A DNA stretch of 64,000 bases, taken from contig NZ_CP120679.1 in NCBI RefSeq assembly GCF_029537375.1, forward strand, positions 4,321,501-4,385,500, in the 5' to 3' direction. Numbering within the stretch: position 1 is the stretch's first letter; each line of letters opens with the position of its first letter. This document shows positions 9,146-18,652 of this stretch, one piece after another. This DNA is from Bacillus sp. HSf4 (GTDB lineage Bacteria; Bacillota; Bacilli; Bacillales; Bacillaceae). Below the pieces are notes generated by a model. The model saw only the letters and a list, made by a program, of their open reading frames with translations, ran no database searches and was not told where the DNA came from. The position numbers and the translations under genes are program-made.

Positions 9146-9250
9146 ACTTCTATTTCAAATCCGTGTTATGATAAATTCATTCAAAAATACAAGGAGATGA
9201 GACCACAAAAAAACGGCCTGAATCAACGGGAAAAATTTTTTTAACACAAC

Positions 9251-9268
9251 TTGTGAAATGTTTCACAA
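9251..9268. promoter_or_regulatory. Rex operator of adhE
   Basis: TTGTGAAATGTTTCACAA is an almost perfect inverted repeat that fits the Rex consensus. Rex is the NADH-sensing repressor of fermentation genes, so the site predicts adhE induction when NADH builds up under oxygen limitation. Confidence 0.8.
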
Positions 9269-9326
9269 ACATTCTCTGGCAATTCTATTGTAATCAGATT
9301 CCTATCAAGTTATTGGAGGGTTTGCA

Positions 9327-11930
9327 ATGGCAGTTGAAGAAAAGGAACTCAAACAAAAGCAAAATGTCTCAGACATGATTGACCGTTTAGTCGAAAAAGG
9401 GCTGAAGGCGTTGGAAGAATTCCGCCGCTTGGACCAGGAGAAAATCGACGCCATCGTCAAGCAGATGGCGCTTGCCGGGCTTGATCAGCATATGCCCCTC
9501 GCAAAGCTCGCTGTAGAGGAAACAAAACGCGGGGTATACGAAGATAAAATCATCAAAAACATGTTTGCCACAGAATATGTCTATCACAATATCAAATCCA
9601 ATCAAACGGTCGGCATCATCAACGAGGATGAACATGAGGGCGTCATCGAAATCGCCGAGCCTGTCGGTATCGTTGCAGGGGTGACACCTGTGACAAACCC
9701 TACATCGACCACGATGTTCAAATCCCTGATATCAATGAAAACAAGAAACCCAATTATATTCGCCTTCCATCCATCCGCACAAACGTGCAGCAGTGAAGCG
9801 GCAAAAATCCTCAGAGATGCGGCGGTCAAAGCGGGGGCTCCCGAACACTGCATTCAGTGGATTGAAACCCCTTCACTTGAAGCAACCCGGGCTTTAATGA
9901 CCCATCCGAAAGTATCTTTGATCCTTGCCACAGGCGGCGCCGGCATGGTGAAGGCCGCTTACAGCTCAGGAAAACCCGCCCTTGGCGTCGGACCGGGAAA
10001 TGTACCGTGCTATATCGAGAAATCTGCAAACATCAAGCAAGCCGTCAATGATCTGATTTTATCGAAAACCTTCGACAACGGCATGATTTGCGCATCAGAA
10101 CAGGCCGTCATCATCGATAAAAACATTTATTCAGACGTCAAAGCCGAAATGACGATAAACAACTGCTATTTCTTAAATGAAAACGAAAAAACAAAGGTAG
10201 AAAAATTGGTGATCAATGAAAATACGTGTGCCGTCAATGCTGATATCGTCGGTATGCCCGCATGCAAAATTGCCGAAATGGCAGGCATCAAGGTTCCTGA
10301 AGGCACGAAAATCCTCATTGCCGAGCTGAAAGGTGTCGGACCGCAATACCCGCTTTCAAGAGAAAAATTAAGTCCGGTTTTGGCCTGCTACAAAGTGAAC
10401 GGACTCCAGGAAGGCTTAAAACGGGCTGAAGAAATGCTGGAGTTCGGCGGTATCGGCCACTCTGCGGTGATTCACACAACAGATCAAGACGCGATCGAGC
10501 AATTCGGCCTGAGGATGAAAGCGGGACGGATCATCGTCAATGCCCCGTCTTCCCAGGGAGCGATCGGCGATATTTACAACGCTTATATGCCTTCCTTGAC
10601 ACTCGGCTGCGGGACGTACGGAGGGAACGCTGTATCGACAAACGTTGGTGCCGTTCACTTGATCAATACGAAAAAAGTGGCAAAAAGGAATGTTAACATG
10701 CAATGGTTTAAAGTGCCGCCGAAAATTTACTTTGAAAAAAACGCAACACAATATTTAGCGAAAATGCCGAACATCTCAAAAGCGTTCATTGTGACAGACC
10801 CGGGAATGGTGAAGCTGGGCTATGTCGACCGCGTCCTTCACTACTTAAGGAAACGCCCGGACTACGTTCATTGCGAAATTTTCTCCGATGTAGAACCTGA
10901 TCCATCTATTGAAACGGTCATGAACGGCGTCGACATGATGGCTAAATTCGAGCCTGATGTCATTATCGCTCTTGGCGGAGGTTCTGCGATGGATGCCGCA
11001 AAAGGAATGTGGATGTTCTATGAGCACCCTGACGCGAAATTCTTTGAATTAAAACAAAAATTCCTGGACATCCGCAAGCGCATCGCCAAATATCCGAAAT
11101 TGGGCGATAAAGCACAGTTCGTGGCGATCCCGACAACATCAGGAACCGGCTCTGAAGTCACCTCATTCTCCGTTATTACAGATAAGGAGGCCAATACGAA
11201 ATATCCGCTCGCTGATTATGAATTGACGCCTGACGTAGCGATCATCGATCCGCAGTTTGTCATGACGGTGCCGAAGCACATTACAGCGGACACAGGGATG
11301 GACGTCCTGACACACGCGATTGAATCGTATGTATCCTGCATGGCCAACGACTATACCGACGGCTTGGCGATGAAAGCCATCGAGCTGATATTCGAATACC
11401 TGCCGAAGGCGTACAAAAACGGCAGTGACGAACTGGCGCGCGAAAAAGTGCATAATGCATCAACCATTGCCGGAATGGCTTTCTCCAACGCCTTCTTAGG
11501 CATCAACCACAGCCTGGCCCATAAGCTTGGAGCTGAATTCCATATTGCCCATGGACGCGCCAACGCCGTGCTTCTGCCGCATGTCATCCGCTACAATGCG
11601 ACAAAACCGAAGAAATTCACGGCATTTCCGAAATACAGCCATTTTGTAGCCGATAAGCGCTATGCGGAAATTGCCAGAATGCTGGGCTTGCCGGCCAAAA
11701 CGACTGAAGAAGGCGTCGAAAGCCTTGTTCAAGCGATCATCGCTCTTGCCAAAGAGCTCGATATCCCAATGAGCCTGAAATATAACGGCATAGACGCAGT
11801 AGAATTTGAAAGCAAAGTCGACACCTTGGCAGATCGCGCCTTTGAAGACCAATGCACAACAGCCAATCCGAAGCTTCCATTGGTGTCTGAGCTGGCTGAG
11901 ATTTACCGTTCTGCTTATCAAGGAATTTAA
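9327..11930 (+). CDS. adhE: bifunctional acetaldehyde-CoA/alcohol dehydrogenase
   Basis: An 867-residue fermentative enzyme that reduces acetyl-CoA to acetaldehyde and then ethanol, regenerating two NAD. The N-terminal half (to about residue 440) is an aldehyde dehydrogenase with catalytic cysteine in DNGMICASEQ. The C-terminal half is an iron-type alcohol dehydrogenase with NAD loop ALGGGSAMDAAKG and metal ligands in LTHAIESYVS and NHSLAHKLGAEFHIAHGRAN. The ATG follows GGAGGG. Length is normal for AdhE, with no frameshift. It stands alone between terminators and carries Rex-like operators upstream. B. subtilis 168 lacks this gene, so it is one of the markers of the licheniformis-like background. 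Confidence 0.96.
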   Translation: MAVEEKELKQKQNVSDMIDRLVEKGLKALEEFRRLDQEKIDAIVKQMALAGLDQHMPLAKLAVEETKRGVYEDKIIKNMFATEYVYHNIKSNQTVGIINEDEHEGVIEIAEPVGIVAGVTPVTNPTSTTMFKSLISMKTRNPIIFAFHPSAQTCSSEAAKILRDAAVKAGAPEHCIQWIETPSLEATRALMTHPKVSLILATGGAGMVKAAYSSGKPALGVGPGNVPCYIEKSANIKQAVNDLILSKTFDNGMICASEQAVIIDKNIYSDVKAEMTINNCYFLNENEKTKVEKLVINENTCAVNADIVGMPACKIAEMAGIKVPEGTKILIAELKGVGPQYPLSREKLSPVLACYKVNGLQEGLKRAEEMLEFGGIGHSAVIHTTDQDAIEQFGLRMKAGRIIVNAPSSQGAIGDIYNAYMPSLTLGCGTYGGNAVSTNVGAVHLINTKKVAKRNVNMQWFKVPPKIYFEKNATQYLAKMPNISKAFIVTDPGMVKLGYVDRVLHYLRKRPDYVHCEIFSDVEPDPSIETVMNGVDMMAKFEPDVIIALGGGSAMDAAKGMWMFYEHPDAKFFELKQKFLDIRKRIAKYPKLGDKAQFVAIPTTSGTGSEVTSFSVITDKEANTKYPLADYELTPDVAIIDPQFVMTVPKHITADTGMDVLTHAIESYVSCMANDYTDGLAMKAIELIFEYLPKAYKNGSDELAREKVHNASTIAGMAFSNAFLGINHSLAHKLGAEFHIAHGRANAVLLPHVIRYNATKPKKFTAFPKYSHFVADKRYAEIARMLGLPAKTTEEGVESLVQAIIALAKELDIPMSLKYNGIDAVEFESKVDTLADRAFEDQCTTANPKLPLVSELAEIYRSAYQGI

Positions 11931-11941
11931 TTATCAATTCG

Positions 11942-11977
11942 AAGCCATTCTTTTAGGGGATGGCTTTTGTTTTTTTA
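11942..11977 (+). terminator. terminator of adhE
   Basis: A short stem AAGCCAT / ATGGCTT separated by eleven bases and followed by TTGTTTTTTT, located just after the adhE stop. Confidence 0.7.
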
Positions 11978-12043
11978 GCCATGAATAATTTTGTATTTCT
12001 TTTACAACATATAATTATTCTTTGTTTTTTGGGAGGAATATTC

Positions 12044-12654
12044 TTGGATTTACATTTCATCTGGAAAGCTGTTGTCATTGTTATAGGAGGAGTACTCATT
12101 TTACGGTTACCTGGCAGAAAATCTATTTCACAGCTTACTGTTGCACATACTGTCATCATGATAGCTGTCGGTTCATTAATTATGCAACCAGTTAATGATG
12201 GAAATATTCGGATTACCTTGATTGTTACATTCTTAATGATTCTCACTCTTCTTTTGATTGAGTATCTTACTTTGAAATTTGATGCTTTAGAGAGCTTTAT
12301 TTATGGAAAATCAGTTCCAATCGTCGAGGGTGGTCAAATTCAAATCAATCATATAAAAAAATGCGCTTAACTGTAGATATGCTTGAAGTAAGATTGAGAC
12401 AACAAAATATTCAATCATTCAAGGATTTACAATGAGCGACACTCGAATCCAACGGTCAGTTAGGATACATGTTAAAGCCGAATAAGCAATATGCGACTAA
12501 AGAAGATATTCAACAGTTGAAATCACTGCTTGAAATGAATCTCAAGCAAACTCGTATGGACACCCCGGCACCGCAAGCAAACTCCTCAGACAACATTTTT
12601 ACGAAAATTAAAGACCCTACACATTCCAAAAAGCATCCAAAAGGATTGAAATGA
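12044..12654 (+). pseudogene. broken DUF421 (YetF-type) membrane protein
   Basis: The remains of a DUF421 membrane protein of about 200 residues. A TTG start at 12044 with GGGAGGA seven bases upstream is likely. Hydrophobic helices and the conserved LRLPGRKSISQLTVAH segment come first. The frame is lost at a run of seven A residues (12355-12361); one extra A restores the family sequence MRLTVDMLEVRLRQQ. A second lesion is TGA at 12433-12435, where the family has tryptophan (LQWATLE). After that the frame stays open to 12654 (YMLKPNKQYATKEDI). Thus one indel and one nonsense mutation inactivate it. Its stop overlaps the start of the next gene by four bases (ATGA), so the two were probably an operon. 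Confidence 0.8.
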
Positions 12655-13955
12655 GGCTGTCTATGAAGTATAGCATTTTTTTTAATATTCTTGGCAAATG
12701 GATATTATGTGGAGGCATCATTGGCGGTATTGTCGGATCAGTGACAGCCTTCCTGCTTGAAGCAAACGACTACCTGGGTGAAGTCAGAGAGCAAAATGAC
12801 TGGCTCATCTACCTTCTGCCGCTTGGAGGACTTGTCATTGGCTACATATACATGAAATATGGAAAAGTAGTCTTAAATAACACCTTACATGACACGGCCC
12901 AATTAAATAATCTTGTCATTGATGCTGTTAATGGAAACAAAAAAGTTCCGAAGAGAATGGGGCCTATTGTCTATTTCGGAACTTTTATCACGGTTTTTTT
13001 CGGCGGATCGACCGGAAGAGAAGGGGCAGCTGTCCAAATGGGAGGCAGCGTCGCGGAAATGATCAACAAGTTGTTTAAGGTCCGTTTGGCAGAAACTAAA
13101 ATTTTCATTATGAGCGGTATTAGCGCCGGATTTGGTGCTGCATTTGGCGCACCCATGACCGGGGCTGTATTTGGAATGGAGATGACCGCTTTAGGAAAGC
13201 TGAAATTTGAAGCGCTTGTCCCTTGTGTTGTAGCTAGTTTCACCGGTCACTATATCACGACTGCAGCTTGGGGAGTGAAACATGAAGAATTTATGATCCA
13301 TGCTCTGCCTGAGTTATCTTTCATTACGTTTGTAAAAATTCTTCTTGTTTCTGTTATATTCAGTCTATTAAGCGTCTCATATTGCCAATTGAGACACGGC
13401 ATACAAATATACAGCGAGAGAGTGTTTAAGAAAAACCATATGATAAGAGCCTTTGTTGGCGGTATTATCATCGTATGTTTATTTTTATTGGCTGGTTCAC
13501 AAGATTACAATGGACGGGGTTTGAACATGTTGGAGCAGGCTTTTCAAGAAGATGTACCTCCTTTTGCCTTCCTGGCCAAGCTCATTTTTACAGCCATTAC
13601 TTTGGGGACAGGCTTTGTAGGCGGTGAGGCGATACCATTATTTTTCATGGGAGCAACACTAGGGAACACCCTGCACTCCTTTTTCCATTTACCTCTCTCA
13701 TTTTTAGCAGCGTTGGGACTGATTGCAGCGTTTTCCGGCGGTGCGAATACCCCTATCTCCGCATTCTTGCTGGCATTGGAAATGTTTGATGGAAAAGGAG
13801 CAGAGTACTTTTTTATCGCTTGTCTGCTCAGCTATATATTTTCCGGTCATCACGGACTATGGCCGTCTCAAAAAATATATGAACCAAAGAGCCGGTTATA
13901 CAGCGTAATGAACGGAGAAACGATCGAACATGTTGAGAAAAAGAAAAAGTCTTAG
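12651..13955 (+). CDS. CLC-family chloride/fluoride-type anion transporter
   Basis: A 434-residue multi-pass membrane protein of the voltage-gated chloride channel (CLC) superfamily. The signature GSTGREGAAVQMGGS corresponds to the CLC GREGP motif but with alanine for proline, and GGEAIPLFFMGATLG is the second conserved loop. The usual first motif GSGIP is not seen at its expected place. Variants of this kind occur in the fluoride-exporting CLC branch, so fluoride export is possible but not shown; I did not recognise a fluoride riboswitch upstream. The start overlaps the stop of the broken DUF421 gene. A terminator follows the stop closely. Confidence 0.82.
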   Translation: MRLSMKYSIFFNILGKWILCGGIIGGIVGSVTAFLLEANDYLGEVREQNDWLIYLLPLGGLVIGYIYMKYGKVVLNNTLHDTAQLNNLVIDAVNGNKKVPKRMGPIVYFGTFITVFFGGSTGREGAAVQMGGSVAEMINKLFKVRLAETKIFIMSGISAGFGAAFGAPMTGAVFGMEMTALGKLKFEALVPCVVASFTGHYITTAAWGVKHEEFMIHALPELSFITFVKILLVSVIFSLLSVSYCQLRHGIQIYSERVFKKNHMIRAFVGGIIIVCLFLLAGSQDYNGRGLNMLEQAFQEDVPPFAFLAKLIFTAITLGTGFVGGEAIPLFFMGATLGNTLHSFFHLPLSFLAALGLIAAFSGGANTPISAFLLALEMFDGKGAEYFFIACLLSYIFSGHHGLWPSQKIYEPKSRLYSVMNGETIEHVEKKKKS

Positions 13956-13957
13956 AA

Positions 13958-13992
13958 GCTGTCCATTCTTTTAGTGGGTGGCTTTTTCTTGC
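13958..13992 (+). terminator. terminator of the CLC gene
   Basis: A ten-pair stem AAGCTGTCCA / TGGGTGGCTT (with G-T pairs) and nine-base loop followed by TTTCTT, immediately after the stop. Confidence 0.7.
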
Positions 13993-14126
13993 TATGAGAA
14001 GACGGGTGCATTTTCAAGTAGCAGTCTTCATTCTCATCTCCACCCGCTGATACCCTGGCTATAAAGGAGGCTCAACATTCTAAACCATCCATAAAAAAGC
14101 CAAAAGAATAAAGTGCTTCTTTTCCC

Positions 14127-14180
14127 TTGACAAAAAATATATATTATTTAATAATCTATATATAATTAGAATTATTACAG
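14127..14180 (+). promoter_or_regulatory. ahpC promoter region with PerR-like box
   Basis: TTGACA (14127-14132) is followed at 16-17 bp by an AT-rich TAATAAT -10 region, then by TTAGAATTATTACAG (14166-14180), which matches the 7-1-7 PerR box TTATAATNATTATAA at 11 of 14 fixed positions. In B. subtilis ahpCF is repressed by PerR and induced by peroxide. Confidence 0.65.
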
Positions 14181-14235
14181 AAAAATAAATTCTATTATTT
14201 TATTTTTCTATAACACATTTAGGAGGAATTTACGC

Positions 14236-14799
14236 ATGTCTTTAATCGGAAAAGAAGTAAAACCATTCGCAGCAAAAGCTTACAAAAACGGTGAGTTCAT
14301 CGATGTAACAAATGAGGACCTGAAAGGCCAATGGAGCATTTTCTGCTTCTATCCAGCTGATTTCTCTTTCGTCTGCCCGACTGAGCTTGAAGATCTGCAA
14401 AACGAATACGCTGCTCTAAAAGAGCTTGGTGTTGAAGTATACTCTGTTTCTACAGATACGCACTTCGTACACAAAGGCTGGCACGACAGCTCAGAAAAAA
14501 TCGGCAAAATTACTTATGCGATGATCGGCGACCCGTCTCAAACGATCTCCCGCAACTTTGAAGTACTTAACGAAGAAGAAGGTCTTGCTGACCGCGGAAC
14601 ATTCATCATCGATCCGGACGGCGTCATCCAAGCCGTTGAAATCAACGCCGGCGGTATCGGCCGTGATGCAAGCATCCTGATCAACAAAGTAAAAGCGGCT
14701 CAATACGTCCGCCAAAACCCAGGCGAAGTTTGCCCGGCTAAATGGGAAGAAGGTTCTGAAACCCTGACACCAAGCCTTGACCTCGTAGGCAAAATCTAA
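14236..14799 (+). CDS. ahpC: alkyl hydroperoxide reductase, peroxiredoxin subunit
   Basis: A 187-residue typical two-cysteine peroxiredoxin that reduces hydrogen peroxide and organic hydroperoxides. The peroxidatic cysteine lies in [10 protein letters not shown] (about residue 47) and the resolving cysteine in PGEVCPAKW (about residue 166). An AGGAGGAA ribosome binding site precedes the ATG. It is followed 13 bp later by ahpF, its dedicated reductase, and both share the PerR-like promoter region upstream. Confidence 0.97.
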   Translation: MSLIGKEVKPFAAKAYKNGEFIDVTNEDLKGQWSIFCFYPADFSFVCPTELEDLQNEYAALKELGVEVYSVSTDTHFVHKGWHDSSEKIGKITYAMIGDPSQTISRNFEVLNEEEGLADRGTFIIDPDGVIQAVEINAGGIGRDASILINKVKAAQYVRQNPGEVCPAKWEEGSETLTPSLDLVGKI

Positions 14800-14812
14800 G
14801 GAGTGCATTCAA

Positions 14813-16342
14813 TTGGTACTTGAAGCAAATATCAAAGCACAACTAAACCAATACATGCAGATGATTGAAAATGACATCGTCCTTAAAGTCAGTGCAGGCG
14901 ATGACAGTGTCTCTAAGGATATGCTGGCTCTTGTAGAAGAGCTGGCTTCCATGTCATCCAAAATCACTGTTGAAAAGGCGCAGCTCGACAGAACGCCAAG
15001 CTTCAGCGTCAATCGCGCCGGAGAGGAAACAGGCGTGACATTCGCCGGCGTTCCGCTCGGACACGAATTCACATCTTTGGTGCTGGCACTCTTGCAAGTG
15101 AGCGGCAGACCGCCAAAAGTCGATCAAAAAATCATCGATCAAATCAAGAACATCAGCGGCGAATTCCGCTTCGAATCTTATATCAGCCTCACATGCCACA
15201 ACTGCCCTGATGTTGTACAAGCATTGAACATGATGAGTGTGCTCAACCCGAACATCACACACACGATGATTGACGGTGCGGCATACAAATCAGAAGTTGA
15301 GAGCAAAAACATCATGGCGGTGCCGACCGTATACTTGAACGGCGAATCCTTTGGCAGCGGCCGAATGACACTTGAAGAAATTCTTGCGAAGATGGGCAGC
15401 GGCACAGATGCGTCTGAGCTTTCTGATAAAGATCCGTTCGATGTCCTCGTTGTCGGCGGCGGACCTGCCGGTGCAAGCGCAGCGATCTATGCGGCGCGCA
15501 AAGGCATCCGCACGGGAATCGTTGCCGAACGCTTCGGCGGCCAAGTCCTTGACACGATGAGCATCGAAAACTTTATCAGCGTGAAGCGCACCGAAGGCCC
15601 TAAGCTTGCGGCAAGCCTTGAAGAACATGTGAAGGATTATGATATCGACGTCATGAACCTGCAACGCGCAAAAGGTCTCGAGAAAAAAGATCTGTTTGAA
15701 CTTGAACTGGAAAACGGCGCTGTTCTGAAAAGCAAAACCGTCATCCTTTCAACAGGGGCCCGCTGGCGCAATATCGGCGTACCTGGTGAACAAGAGTTCA
15801 AAAACAAAGGTGTCGCATATTGCCCGCACTGTGACGGTCCACTGTTTGAAGGCAAAGACGTAGCCGTTATCGGCGGCGGCAACTCCGGAATCGAAGCAGC
15901 GATTGACCTTGCAGGCATCGTCAACCATGTGACTGTTCTTGAGTTCGCGCCGGAGCTGAAAGCGGACGAAGTTCTGCAAAAACGTCTCTACAGCCTCCCT
16001 AATGTAACTGTCGTGAAAAACGCGCAAACAAAAGAAATCACAGGCGACGAAAACGTTAACGGCATCACTTACGTTGACCGTGAAACAGGAGCAGAAAAAC
16101 ACGTCGAACTCCAAGGCGTCTTCGTCCAAATCGGCCTTGTGCCAAACACAGAATGGCTGCCGGAAACCGTCGAGCGTAACCGCATCGGCGAAATCGCAGT
16201 CGATAAACGCGGCGAAACAACCATTCCTGGATTGTTCGCTGCAGGAGACTGCACAGACGGACCATATAACCAAATTATTATTTCAATGGGATCGGGGGCA
16301 AATGCCGCATTAGGGGCGTTTGATTATTTGATCTGGAACTAA
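14813..16342 (+). CDS. ahpF: alkyl hydroperoxide reductase subunit F
   Basis: A 509-residue flavoprotein that passes electrons from NADH to AhpC. The start is TTG at 14813 with AAGGAG nine bases upstream. The N-terminal double thioredoxin fold carries a CHNC disulfide centre (about residue 129). A thioredoxin-reductase-like part follows with FAD motif [19 protein letters not shown], redox CPHCDG, NADH motif [18 protein letters not shown] and the late FAD loop [15 protein letters not shown]. Intact. A diverged copy of its 3' third exists at 20745-21191, and the last 40 bases or so of the two are identical. Confidence 0.96.
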   Translation: MVLEANIKAQLNQYMQMIENDIVLKVSAGDDSVSKDMLALVEELASMSSKITVEKAQLDRTPSFSVNRAGEETGVTFAGVPLGHEFTSLVLALLQVSGRPPKVDQKIIDQIKNISGEFRFESYISLTCHNCPDVVQALNMMSVLNPNITHTMIDGAAYKSEVESKNIMAVPTVYLNGESFGSGRMTLEEILAKMGSGTDASELSDKDPFDVLVVGGGPAGASAAIYAARKGIRTGIVAERFGGQVLDTMSIENFISVKRTEGPKLAASLEEHVKDYDIDVMNLQRAKGLEKKDLFELELENGAVLKSKTVILSTGARWRNIGVPGEQEFKNKGVAYCPHCDGPLFEGKDVAVIGGGNSGIEAAIDLAGIVNHVTVLEFAPELKADEVLQKRLYSLPNVTVVKNAQTKEITGDENVNGITYVDRETGAEKHVELQGVFVQIGLVPNTEWLPETVERNRIGEIAVDKRGETTIPGLFAAGDCTDGPYNQIIISMGSGANAALGAFDYLIWN

Positions 16343-16350
16343 CACGAAAG

Positions 16351-16387
16351 GCGCTATGCTGCTTAAACGGCAGTATGGCGCTTTTTT
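16351..16387 (+). terminator. terminator of ahpCF
   Basis: A thirteen-pair stem GCGCTATGCTGCT / GGCAGTATGGCGC with some G-T pairs, followed by TTTTTT. Confidence 0.85.
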
Positions 16388-16583
16388 ATGTTATAACCCA
16401 TATAAATAGGACTTCACATCATGGCCGACAAACGCTTTCCATATGATCAAATTGTACGGATAGGACCAAGCGGGATATTGCGATTGTCCATTCATGTATG
16501 AATTGTATTCCATGACTCCATTCCTCTCGTTCTCATGTCTGCATTAAATATAAACCTATAAAAGGAAACGGTTAATCAAAAAT
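16388..16583. other. intergenic DNA with no recognised feature
   Basis: About 200 bases between the ahpF terminator and the permease terminator. I see no gene, repeat or promoter that I would defend here. Confidence 0.5.
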
Positions 16584-16617
16584 AAAGACGGCATACTGCA
16601 TGCAGTACACCGTCTTT
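16584..16617. terminator. terminator of the amino-acid permease (bidirectional)
   Basis: A long stem AAAGACGGCATACTGCA / TGCAGTACACCGTCTTT with T-runs on both strands. It lies 23 bp beyond the permease stop on the minus strand. Confidence 0.8.
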
Positions 16618-16640
16618 TTCAAGAGATTTAATTTGACTCA

Positions 16641-17993
16641 TCATGTTCTTTTTGTCCTGTTTTTTTTCATCCAAAATAAAATAAACAATACAATAAACCA
16701 TAGAGGAGTCAGCAGCAAGGCCGAGCGAGTCGCATCCGCATACAGCATAATCATGAGAATGACCGCAAACATCGCCAGGACAACATAATTGATAAACGGC
16801 GCGAATGGCGCTTTGAATGTTGATGCTGCGTGTAAGTGCGGACGGGTTTTCCTGTATCTGATATGGCTGACAAGAATCACACCCCACACCCATATGAAAC
16901 AAATCGCGCTGATGGTTGTCACGATCCCAAAGGCTTGTTCCGGTATCAGTTTGCTTAATAGCGCTCCTGCTGACAGGACAATGGTTGATACCCATAACGC
17001 GTGACTCGGCACATGGTTTTTATTCAGCTTCGCAAAATTGGCCGGGCCCTGTTTCGTTTTACTTAAATTGTACAGAATCCGGCTTGTTGAAAACATCCCG
17101 CTGTTACAAGCAGACGCGGCTGACGTTAATACAACAAAATTAATGATTCCCGCGGCAAGCGGGATGCCGACTAAGCTGAAGGTTTTCACAAAAGGACTTT
17201 CCGCTGCATTCAGTTCCATCCAAGGGTTAATACATAATAAGACGATAAGCGCGCCGACGTAGAAAAATAAAATCCGTAAAGGAATTTTATTAATAGCCGA
17301 TGGAATATTTTTTTTCGGGTTCGACGTTTCCGCCGCCGATACACCTACTAATTCCACACCGACATATGCAAAGATCACCATTTGAAAAGAAAGCAAAAAG
17401 CCTGAAAATCCGTTTGGAAACAAACCGCCATGCGCCCAAAGGTTGGTAACCGAAACCGTTCCTGTATGCGTCTTAAACCCGATCACCAGCAAAATAACAC
17501 CGATGACAATTAACGCAAGAATCGTGATCACCTTTATTAAAGCGAACCAAAATTCCAATTCTCCAAAAAGCTTGACAGTCAACAGATTGAGCCCTAATAA
17601 AATGAGTAAACAGATAAGTGCAGGGACCCACTGCGGAATATCAAACCAATATTTCACATAGACACCGACGGCAATCACATCCGCCATAGCCGTCATAATC
17701 CAGCAAAACCAATAGGTCCACCCGGTGACAAACGCCGCACGCGGCCCCAGATACTCCTCGGCAATATCGGTTAACGATTGATAACCCGCTTTAGATAACA
17801 GCAATTCTCCCAGCGCCCGCATCACGAAAAAAAGCGCAATACCTACAATGAAATACGCAAAGATGATAGAAGGACCCGCCAATTGAATCGCCTTACCGGA
17901 GCCTAAAAACAACCCGGTGCCAATCGTCCCGCCAATAGCGATAAGCTGTACGTGCCGATTGGATAAGTCCCTCTTTAATTCCCGCTGTTCCAC
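16641..17993 (-). CDS. amino-acid permease, CycA/AapA type (probable glycine/alanine uptake)
   Basis: A 450-residue APC-superfamily permease with about twelve membrane helices. The N-terminal SNRHVQLIAIGGTIGTGLFLGSG-type motif (residues 11-33) and the GWTYWFCWIMTAMADV helix are typical of the D-serine/D-alanine/glycine transporter CycA and its Bacillus relatives AapA and YtnA. A glycine riboswitch with terminator in the leader makes glycine the likely substrate. Ribosome binding site AAGGAGGAG lies just before the ATG. Monocistronic, with its own promoter and terminator. The name within the family is uncertain, so no symbol is given. Confidence 0.85.
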   Translation of the reverse strand: MEQRELKRDLSNRHVQLIAIGGTIGTGLFLGSGKAIQLAGPSIIFAYFIVGIALFFVMRALGELLLSKAGYQSLTDIAEEYLGPRAAFVTGWTYWFCWIMTAMADVIAVGVYVKYWFDIPQWVPALICLLILLGLNLLTVKLFGELEFWFALIKVITILALIVIGVILLVIGFKTHTGTVSVTNLWAHGGLFPNGFSGFLLSFQMVIFAYVGVELVGVSAAETSNPKKNIPSAINKIPLRILFFYVGALIVLLCINPWMELNAAESPFVKTFSLVGIPLAAGIINFVVLTSAASACNSGMFSTSRILYNLSKTKQGPANFAKLNKNHVPSHALWVSTIVLSAGALLSKLIPEQAFGIVTTISAICFIWVWGVILVSHIRYRKTRPHLHAASTFKAPFAPFINYVVLAMFAVILMIMLYADATRSALLLTPLWFIVLFILFWMKKNRTKRT

Positions 17994-18045
17994 ATCAAAC
18001 TCCTCCTTACCTCTCTAGTGAACGACGAGCAGTAAAAAAGCCCAT

Positions 18046-18075
18046 AAAAAAAGAGATTGGATGTCCTCCAATCTC
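18046..18075 (-). terminator. leader terminator (riboswitch expression platform)
   Basis: Read on the minus strand, a perfect eight-base stem GAGATTGG / CCAATCTC is followed by seven T residues. It lies between the glycine aptamer and the permease start, so it is the expected on/off element. Confidence 0.85.
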
Positions 18076-18089
18076 GCGGTCATAAGAAT

Positions 18090-18260
18090 ATCAAAATATA
18101 TTTGTGCCGCTGACAATCATCAGCACGACAAATACATATTCGGTACTCTTCTGTCCTTTTGCCTGAGATTGTGAACCCTTCGGCGCCGCAGAATTCCGCG
18201 GTCTCTCCAGAAGCTGCTCCTGCTGTAGTGCGACCCACAGCAATCATAGCTTGCATGTAT
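18090..18260 (-). promoter_or_regulatory. glycine riboswitch (single aptamer)
   Basis: On the minus strand the RNA contains the hallmarks of the glycine aptamer: GGAGAGACC, the CGCCGAAGGG bulge and CTCAGGCAAAAGGACAG. P1 pairs CTTCTG with CAGAAG (18148-18213). Only one aptamer is visible; the 3' flank forms a strong TTTGT...ACAAA hairpin (about 18092-18128) that may be the partner helix of a singlet riboswitch. Glycine binding should change readthrough of the terminator at 18046-18075. The direction of control cannot be decided by reading. Confidence 0.9.
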
Positions 18261-18301
18261 TGAGTTTTTCGATAGAGATAATTACTATCGGATAACTTTT
18301 A

Positions 18302-18330
18302 ATTTTAATAGAGGTTGAGTGATTTGTCAA
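18302..18330 (-). promoter_or_regulatory. promoter of riboswitch-permease transcript
   Basis: On the minus strand TTGACA (18325-18330), a 17-bp spacer and TAAAAT (18302-18307) form a good SigA promoter about 45 bp upstream of the riboswitch. Confidence 0.75.
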
Positions 18331-18339
18331 TGGTTCTAT

Positions 18340-18652
18340 TTATAGTTAACGCTAGTATTCTTAAACTCACCTATACTAGCGACAATATTTTCCTCCCATT
18401 TCTGAGAACGAGACAATGCTGGGATAGAAAGAAATCAATTCCATGAAAGTGATCAAGCCAAAGCCGGGGTACTCTGAAATGCGGTGTCTGATTAATGTTA
18501 AAGAAGCCTTCTCAAGCCTTCTCAAGCTTTCTCTCCGCTCATCTCAGCGCCTCTTTCCCTCGTTTTGATTGTCTCAAAAAGGAGTTATGCGGTACTATCA
18601 TATAAAGGTCAATTATTTAAAAATAATGTCATACTTTTAAAATCACCTTATC
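18340..18652. other. intergenic region upstream of fbp
   Basis: About 310 bases. It contains a short tandem repeat (GCCTTCTCAA twice, near 18510-18530). No convincing promoter or gene was seen; a 41-codon open frame from about 18443 lacks a ribosome binding site. Confidence 0.4.

Noticed and set aside
9176..9250. short leader peptide upstream of adhE (behind AAGGAGATGAG)
   Set aside because: No ATG, GTG or TTG at proper distance and the frame is low-complexity.
11960..12370. 136-codon frame as an intact small membrane protein
   Set aside because: It begins inside the adhE terminator and ends at a frameshift; the family sequence goes on in the next frame.
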